Shown piece by piece: positions 32,631 through 36,691 of a stretch of 36,691 nucleotides of DNA (its first letter is position 1; each line of letters starts with the position of its first letter). The DNA comes from Candidatus Parabacteroides intestinigallinarum (lineage in GTDB: Bacteria; Bacteroidota; Bacteroidia; Bacteroidales; Tannerellaceae): assembly GCA_019114945.1 (NCBI GenBank), contig DXEN01000092.1:1-36691 (forward strand), given 5' to 3'. The position numbers were made by a program, and so were the translations under genes. The notes under the pieces were generated by a model. The model saw only the letters and a list, made by a program, of their open reading frames with translations, ran no database searches and had not been told where the DNA came from.

Positions 32631-33734
32631 ATGGCATTACAATGTGGCATCGTAGGCCTTCCGAATGTCGGGAAGTCTACCCTTTTCAATTGCTTATCGA
32701 ACGCGAAAGCGCAATCGGCGAACTTCCCCTTCTGTACGATCGAGCCGAACGTGGGCGTGATTACCGTACCGGACGAGCGATTAAATAAACTGGCGGAGAT
32801 CGAGCATCCGCAACGCGTGATTCCTACGACCGTGGAGATCGTTGACATCGCGGGATTGGTGAAAGGAGCCAGCAAGGGCGAGGGATTGGGCAATAAGTTC
32901 TTGGCGAATATCCGCGAGACGGACGCGATCTTGCACGTGTTGCGTTGCTTCGACGATGATAATATTGTGCACGTGGATGGCCGCGTGGATCCGGTGCGCG
33001 ATAAGGAGATTATCGATATGGAGCTTCAAATCAAGGACCTGGAGACGGTGGATAGCCGTATCGCCAAGGTGCAGAAGCAGGCGCAGACGGGTGGCGACAA
33101 GCAGGCGAAAGTGGCCTACGAGGTGCTTCGCAAATACAAGGAGGCGCTGGAGCAAGGGAAAAGCGCCCGTACGGTGACGTTCGAGACGAAGGACGAGGAG
33201 CGGATCGCGCATGACTTGTTCTTGCTGACCAACAAGCCGGTGATGTACGTGTGCAACGTCGACGAGGCGAGCGCCGTGAACGGCAACGCCTACGTGGATG
33301 CCGTGCGCGAGGCGGTCAAGGACGAGAACGCCCAGATATTGGTGGTAGCGGCGAAGATCGAGAGCGAGATCGCCGAGTTCGATACCTACGAGGAGCGTCA
33401 GATGTTCCTACAGGAGATCGGTCTGGAGGAGTCGGGCGTGAACCGCTTGATTAAGTCGGCTTATCAGTTATTGAACCTGCAGACGTTCTTCACCGCCGGC
33501 CCCGACGAGTGCCGCGCCTGGACGTTCCACAAGGGCTGGAAGGCGCCTCAATGCGCGGGCGTGATCCATACCGATTTCGAGAAGGGATTCATCCGTGCCG
33601 AGGTCATCAAGTACGACGATTATGTGTCGTATGGCTCGGAGGCCGCCGTGAAAGAGGCCGGCAAGATGAGCGTGGAGGGCAAGGACTACGTCGTGCAGGA
33701 TGGCGACATCATGCATTTCCGTTTCAATGTATAG
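32631..33734 (+). CDS. ychF: Ribosome-associated ATPase/GTPase YchF
   Basis: A 367-residue Obg-family protein: P-loop GLPNVGKST (9-17), SANFPFCTIEPNVG, DIAGLVKGASKGEGLGN (G3 and following), the NVDE variant of the G4 motif (about 206-209) that favours ATP over GTP, an internal coiled coil at about 130-170, and a C-terminal TGS domain (FFTAGPDECRAWTF to YVVQDGDIMHFRFNV). YchF binds ribosomes and influences stress responses. Own promoter upstream; length exactly as expected. Confidence 0.97.
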   Translation: MALQCGIVGLPNVGKSTLFNCLSNAKAQSANFPFCTIEPNVGVITVPDERLNKLAEIEHPQRVIPTTVEIVDIAGLVKGASKGEGLGNKFLANIRETDAILHVLRCFDDDNIVHVDGRVDPVRDKEIIDMELQIKDLETVDSRIAKVQKQAQTGGDKQAKVAYEVLRKYKEALEQGKSARTVTFETKDEERIAHDLFLLTNKPVMYVCNVDEASAVNGNAYVDAVREAVKDENAQILVVAAKIESEIAEFDTYEERQMFLQEIGLEESGVNRLIKSAYQLLNLQTFFTAGPDECRAWTFHKGWKAPQCAGVIHTDFEKGFIRAEVIKYDDYVSYGSEAAVKEAGKMSVEGKDYVVQDGDIMHFRFNV

Positions 33735-34220
33735 GATAAGGAGTTAAGGATTACGGGGAGTTGATGCCGATACGTTTGTCTCGGCTGTAGAGAGCGTGCC
33801 GAATCGCGGAAAAAACCGCGTGGATGGCGCGCTTTCTCGCTTTTAATCCCTTACGATGCCTTGCTAGGCCTAGGAAAGGGCTTTCGTCCTCTTAAAAGTG
33901 CCTTGCTAGGCCTAGGAAACCATTTTCGTCCTCTTAAAAGTGCCTTGTTAGGCATAGGAAAGGGCTTTCGCCCTCTTAAAAATGCCTTGCTAGGCCTAGG
34001 AAACCATTTTCGCCCTCTTAAAAATGCCTTGTTAGGGCTAGGAAAGCGTTTTCGTCCTCTTAAAAGTGCCTTGTTAGGCCTAGGAAAGCGTTTTCACCCT
34101 CTTAAAGGTGCCTTGTTAGGCCTAGGAAGGAGGGTAAAGCCATAGTCGAATATTGGCATGCTCTTTTTTTGTATCTTTCCCCCGCTTTTTTTGTAACAAC
34201 CGCCCGCGCTCTTTCGTCTT
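33735..34220. other. Gene-free stretch dominated by a 42-bp array
   Basis: No credible gene. About 33735-33855 contains an AATCGCGGAAAA string (near 33800) resembling the dispersed repeat at 1283 and 22961, but short. 33856-34135 is the 42-bp array. A TATCTTTC -7-like box is at 34172-34179, probably for the downstream DUF4252 operon. Confidence 0.6.
33856..34135. repeat. 42-bp tandem repeat, six full units plus a partial
   Basis: Units start at 33856, 33898, 33940, 33982, 34024, 34066 and 34108 (partial). Each has a TAGGCCTA palindrome or a near form followed by an AAA-N4-TTT block and CCTCTTAAAA. The variable centre goes GGGC, CCAT, GGGC, CCAT, GCGT, GCGT, so units 1/3 and 2/4 form alternating pairs, as if a dimer of two units was duplicated. 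The period keeps one frame open, but there is no ATG or RBS for it, so I treat it as noncoding. Confidence 0.85.
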
Positions 34221-34295
34221 ATGTATGAAAGCCCGATTCAAAGGCGCGCGGAGGAGGGCCGGATGCGTATAATGAAAATAAAAATGAGGAATACG

Positions 34296-34751
34296 ATGAG
34301 AAAGTTAATGATGTTATGGATGGTGGCGTGTATCTGCCAGCTGGGCTACGGCCAGCGGAACGTCGACCAACTGTTCAAGACGTTTCGGGGCGAGAGCGAC
34401 GTGACTTCCGTGCGAATCGGCTCGTTCGCGATGAGATTGGCGAGTTTGTTTACCGATACGTACGGCGTCAGGGGCGTGGACGTCTTGGCGCTCGACGATT
34501 GCGATGGCGCGGTGAAGGAGCGGTTCTCCGCCGCTGTGCGCGATTTGCGGGACGCGGATTACGAGACGATGCTGACCTCCAACGAGGACGGCGAGCGCAC
34601 CCGGATTTTGGTGCGGATAGAGGACGATTTGATTCGCGAGTTGGTCATCGTGACGACGGGCGACGATAACGCGCTGGTGCGTATCAAAGGGAAAATCAGC
34701 CCGGCGGACGTGGAGCGGGTTATCAACGAGCATGCGAACGGGGATAGTTGA
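34296..34751 (+). CDS. DUF4252 exported protein
   Basis: From the ATG at 34296, 151 residues with a signal peptide (MRKLMMLWMVACICQLGYG) and one DUF4252 domain: VDQLFKTFRGESDVTSVRIG, and a late RILVRIEDDLIRELVIVTTG. Several upstream in-frame ATGs exist (34221, 34263, 34272, 34284), but 34296 gives a canonical signal. Function of DUF4252 is unknown; such genes commonly accompany ECF sigma genes in Bacteroidales. It precedes the sigma gene by 14 bp and has a homologue at the other end of the operon. Confidence 0.78.
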   Translation: MRKLMMLWMVACICQLGYGQRNVDQLFKTFRGESDVTSVRIGSFAMRLASLFTDTYGVRGVDVLALDDCDGAVKERFSAAVRDLRDADYETMLTSNEDGERTRILVRIEDDLIRELVIVTTGDDNALVRIKGKISPADVERVINEHANGDS

Positions 34752-34765
34752 GAGGGGCGAAGGCG

Positions 34766-35284
34766 ATGGATGTTGAGGTTTTCAAGCGGCGTTTCCTTCC
34801 CTTTCACCCCAAGCTCTATCGGGTCGCTTACGCCTTGGTGGGCGACCGGGCGGATGCCGAGGACTTGTTGCAGGAGGCGTATGCCCGCTTGTGGAACAGG
34901 CGGGACGAGCTGGAAGACGTCCGGAATCCGGAGGCTTTCGCCGTGACGTTGCTCCGGAACCTTTGCCTGGATTTCCTGCGCTCGGCCGAGGTGAGCCGCC
35001 GGCAGGGGCGCGAGAGCCTGGAGGAGGTCTCGGTGGAGGCCGCTTCCTCGCCGGAGAGGGAGCTGGAGGCGAGGGAGGAGGTCCGCTACGTGCGGGCCTT
35101 GATAGAGCGGTTGCCGGAGAAGCAACGACAGGTGCTCCGCTTACGCGGCGTGGAGGATTGCTCGTTCGAGGAAATCGAGCGGATAACGGGGCTGAGCGCC
35201 TCGAACGTACGGACATTGTTGTCCCGGGCACGGAAGTGGATTCGGGAGCGGTTAGAAAATAAATCAATCGGTTATGGACGATAA
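34766..35284 (+). CDS. ECF-type RNA polymerase sigma factor
   Basis: From ATG 34766, 172 residues; the in-frame TTG at 34748 is less likely because AGGGGCGAAGG lies just upstream of 34766. Region 2 is LYRVAYALVGDRADAEDLLQEAYARLWNRRDEL (about 15-47) and region 4 LPEKQRQVLRLRGVEDCSFEEIERITGLSASNVRTLLSRAR (about 117-157). It directs RNA polymerase to a small regulon, probably including this operon. Its end overlaps the next gene by 11 bp. Flanking DUF4252 genes suggest an envelope signal. Confidence 0.93.
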   Translation: MDVEVFKRRFLPFHPKLYRVAYALVGDRADAEDLLQEAYARLWNRRDELEDVRNPEAFAVTLLRNLCLDFLRSAEVSRRQGRESLEEVSVEAASSPERELEAREEVRYVRALIERLPEKQRQVLRLRGVEDCSFEEIERITGLSASNVRTLLSRARKWIRERLENKSIGYGR

Positions 35285-35699
35285 AAGAATAGATGAGTTG
35301 ATAAATGAGGCCTTGCGTGAGGACATGGCCTTGCCCGACGGGCTTGCCGAGCGCTTGGAGCGGCGGCTCGATAGCATCGCCTCGCGGGCGGAGGAAGAGG
35401 CCGGGGCGCCGCGGGTTTCCATCCGGGCGCGGGAAGGGCGCTCCCCGCGGCGGCGTTTCCTCTATGCCCTGAGCGGAGTGGCGGCGGCTTTGATAGGCGT
35501 CGTTTGTTACATAGGGATTGAGAGCGCTCGCCCGGCGAAGGCCGATACGTTCACCGACCCGCGCGAGGCGGCGCTGGTCGCCCAGGATGCCTTGGCGCTT
35601 TTGTCGCGAAACCTGAACAAGGGCTTGGAGCAGGCGCGGGAGGCGAACCGGGAAATCACGAGAATACAGGATATCGTAAATAAACATTTAAATGACTAA
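35274..35699 (+). CDS. Single-TM protein, probable anti-sigma factor
   Basis: A 141-residue protein with a charged cytoplasmic N-terminus (1-60, helical, MDDKRIDELINEALREDMAL), one TM (62-81) and an extracytoplasmic helical tail (about 95-140) with coiled-coil character. No recognised zinc-type anti-sigma motif (HxxxCxxC) is present. Position (11-bp overlap with the sigma gene) and topology suggest it holds the sigma factor at the membrane. That role is inference. Confidence 0.65.
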   Translation: MDDKRIDELINEALREDMALPDGLAERLERRLDSIASRAEEEAGAPRVSIRAREGRSPRRRFLYALSGVAAALIGVVCYIGIESARPAKADTFTDPREAALVAQDALALLSRNLNKGLEQAREANREITRIQDIVNKHLND

Positions 35700-36168
35700 T
35701 ACAATGAGACTGAAATGCGTATGTACTATTTTGCTGCTTTGGTGCGCGAGCGTATGTTTCGCCCAGGGCAAGTTGTTCGATAAATATGCCGAGATGGATG
35801 GCGTCACCTCGGTGTACATCTCGAAGAAGATGTTCCAGATGATGCCGGCCATGGAAGAGGTCGGGCTGAACTTGGCGAATATGAAGGGAAAGATCGAGTC
35901 GTTGCAGATTCTTACCACGGAGAACGGGGATTTGCGGCGGAAGATGAGCGAGGACTTCCGTGCGCTCATCGGGAAGGAGCACGAGGAGTTGATGCGGGTG
36001 AAGGACGACGACACGCGGGCGAACTTCTACGTCCGGCAAGAGGGCGAGTTAATCAAGGAGCTGGTCATGCTCGCGGATACCGATTCCGACGAGTTCACCG
36101 TCATCCAGCTACGGGGCAACTTCACCTTGAACGACATCCAGGAGATCACGAAGGAGGCGATGAAGTAA
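35692..36168 (+). CDS. DUF4252 exported protein (second copy)
   Basis: A 158-residue protein with a signal peptide (LKCVCTILLLWCASVCFAQ) and DUF4252: LFDKYAEMDGVTSVYISKKM, FYVRQEGELIKELVMLADT and ending IQEITKEAMK. It is a diverged paralogue of the gene at 34296-34751. The first ATG (35692) overlaps the end of the anti-sigma gene by 8 bp, giving coupling; a second ATG at 35704 is an equally sensible start for the signal peptide. Last gene of the operon. Confidence 0.82.
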   Translation: MTNTMRLKCVCTILLLWCASVCFAQGKLFDKYAEMDGVTSVYISKKMFQMMPAMEEVGLNLANMKGKIESLQILTTENGDLRRKMSEDFRALIGKEHEELMRVKDDDTRANFYVRQEGELIKELVMLADTDSDEFTVIQLRGNFTLNDIQEITKEAMK

Positions 36169-36225
36169 TAAATGGCTTGACCCAGACTCATCGCCGAGCG
36201 GCGTGCTAATACCAGATTGGTGCGA

Positions 36226-36313
36226 TTCCCTTCGAAGGAGATTTATGTTTCTTTCGAAGGGAATTTTAGTTTCTCTCGAAGGAAACTGGAGTTCCCTTCG
36301 GAGGAAATTGGGT
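36226..36313. repeat. 22-bp tandem array with TTCGAAGG core
   Basis: Four units of exactly 22 bp (36226, 36248, 36270, 36292) carry TTCGAAGG, TTCGAAGG, CTCGAAGG and TTCGGAGG. Flanking YYTTC...GGGAA in several units extends the self-complementarity. Same period as the CACGTACGTG array but an unrelated sequence. Confidence 0.78.
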
Positions 36314-36320
36314 GTTAATC

Positions 36321-36383
36321 AATTGACAATTGACGATTGACAATTAACGATTTATGATTTATGATTTATGATTTATGATTGCT
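36321..36383. repeat. Heptanucleotide repeat (AATTGAC to GATTTAT)
   Basis: Nine consecutive 7-mers: AATTGAC twice, GATTGAC, AATTAAC, GATTTAT four times, GATTGCT. A related block of four to five units is at 36430-36463; both are preceded by TGTTAATC. Confidence 0.75.
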
Positions 36384-36396
36384 GGGTGCATCCATT

Positions 36397-36412
36397 CCCC
36401 TCTTGAGAGGGG
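36397..36412. repeat. Short inverted repeat CCCCTC/GAGGGG
   Basis: CCCCTC-TTGA-GAGGGG is a perfect 6-bp stem with a 4-nt loop, followed by CAGGGGGTG. Similar hairpins are at 36483-36499 (GGACGG/CCGTCC) and 36566-36580 (GACCTC/GAGGTC). No T-run follows, so they are not typical terminators. Confidence 0.6.
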
Positions 36413-36429
36413 CAGGGGGTGTGTTAATC

Positions 36430-36463
36430 AATTGACAATTCACAATTGACGATTGACGAATTA
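36430..36463. repeat. Second heptanucleotide repeat block
   Basis: AATTGAC, AATTCAC, AATTGAC, GATTGAC, then a decayed unit. It is related to the block at 36321-36383, so the pair forms a direct repeat about 109 bp apart. Confidence 0.65.
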
Positions 36464-36594
36464 TAGGGTTGTGAAACTTATAGGACGGTGAAGCCGTCCC
36501 ACTTTATGTAACCGAGGGTGGAGCGGAGCGACACCTGCGGAATGCGTACATCCCTTTCTGGAAGCGACCTCGGAGAGGTCGAACTCTTATTTAT

Positions 36595-36616
36595 ATAATG
36601 TACGCGCGTACATTAT
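36595..36616. repeat. Perfect 22-bp palindrome
   Basis: ATAATGTACGC followed by its exact reverse complement, with no loop. The alternating-purine/pyrimidine centre GTACGCGCGTAC is unusual. It may be an operator for a gene beyond the right edge. Confidence 0.7.
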
Positions 36617-36691
36617 TTATAGGTATTTACCCCTGTAACGGGCATATATGTTATTTAGATGATAAAAATCTGAGATTCAATGCGGTATATA

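Larger units (their letters stand above)
36169..36691. other. Repeat-rich stretch at the right end, no gene seen
   Basis: About 520 bp with no supported gene. It holds, in order, a 22-bp array, heptamer repeats, three short hairpins and a 22-bp palindrome. The last 70 bp (after 36620) are AT-rich and may be the start of a promoter region for a gene beyond the edge. Confidence 0.7.

Noticed and set aside
33861-34145. 94-codon repeat protein in the 42-bp array
   Set aside because: Openness follows from the unit being 42 bp. The only start is TTG without a ribosome-binding site, and no signal or domain is seen. Kept as a repeat, with a proteomic check suggested.
34782-35687. 301-codon Pro/Arg-rich frame antisense to the sigma operon
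   Set aside because: Low-complexity product of GC-rich codons of the sigma and anti-sigma genes.

Overview
The window looks like a chromosomal segment of a gut Bacteroidales bacterium, most likely Parabacteroides (genus is inference). Supporting signs are Bacteroidetes-type promoters (TTTG about 19-20 bp upstream of TAnnTTTG or TAnnTTCG), NVEALA-motif small proteins paired with 6-bladed beta-propeller lipoproteins, a SusA-like GH13 amylase, a serine-type sulfatase, a GH95 fucosidase, DUF4252 proteins and a YfhO membrane protein. No rRNA, insertion sequence or CRISPR array was seen; there is one tRNA.

Left part (1-6150): a leftward set of NVEALA peptide plus propeller-lipoprotein genes (two complete pairs, one further lipoprotein running off the left edge, one truncated propeller). 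A rightward gene encodes a two-TM periplasmic sensor with a cytoplasmic OmpR-type winged helix. Three leftward promoters carry the same operator, two GTCAGCT repeats 11 bp apart, at exactly the same distance from the -7 element. One of them sits beside the regulator gene and is separated from the propeller remnant by a Panacea-type toxin-antitoxin pair. I regard this as the most interesting system in the window: a candidate transmembrane one-component regulator and its NVEALA/propeller regulon.

Middle (6150-20280): GH13 amylase (-); sulfatase (+); an MsbA-like ABC exporter and a GH95 fucosidase (+); the pstC-pstA-pstB-phoU phosphate operon (-), whose phoU overlaps the fucosidase tail to tail; then an esterase, a hotdog thioesterase and dprA (+).

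20300-30210: a surface-polysaccharide block with a GT4, a Wzx-like flippase, two GT2, a GT10 fucosyltransferase, an unassigned transferase-like protein, an opposing GT2, and a YfhO-family membrane protein. A terminator and tRNA-Val(GAC) follow, then a leftward higBA toxin-antitoxin pair, a sugar O-acetyltransferase, a DUF1349 protein and ychF. The right end is a tight operon DUF4252 - ECF sigma factor - single-TM probable anti-sigma - DUF4252, followed by about 520 bp of repeats.

A second theme is intergenic tandem repetition: four gene-flanking arrays have a strict 22- or 23-bp period with partly self-complementary cores (two unlinked loci share the same TGGGCAT core), and a 42-bp array of nearly seven units follows ychF.
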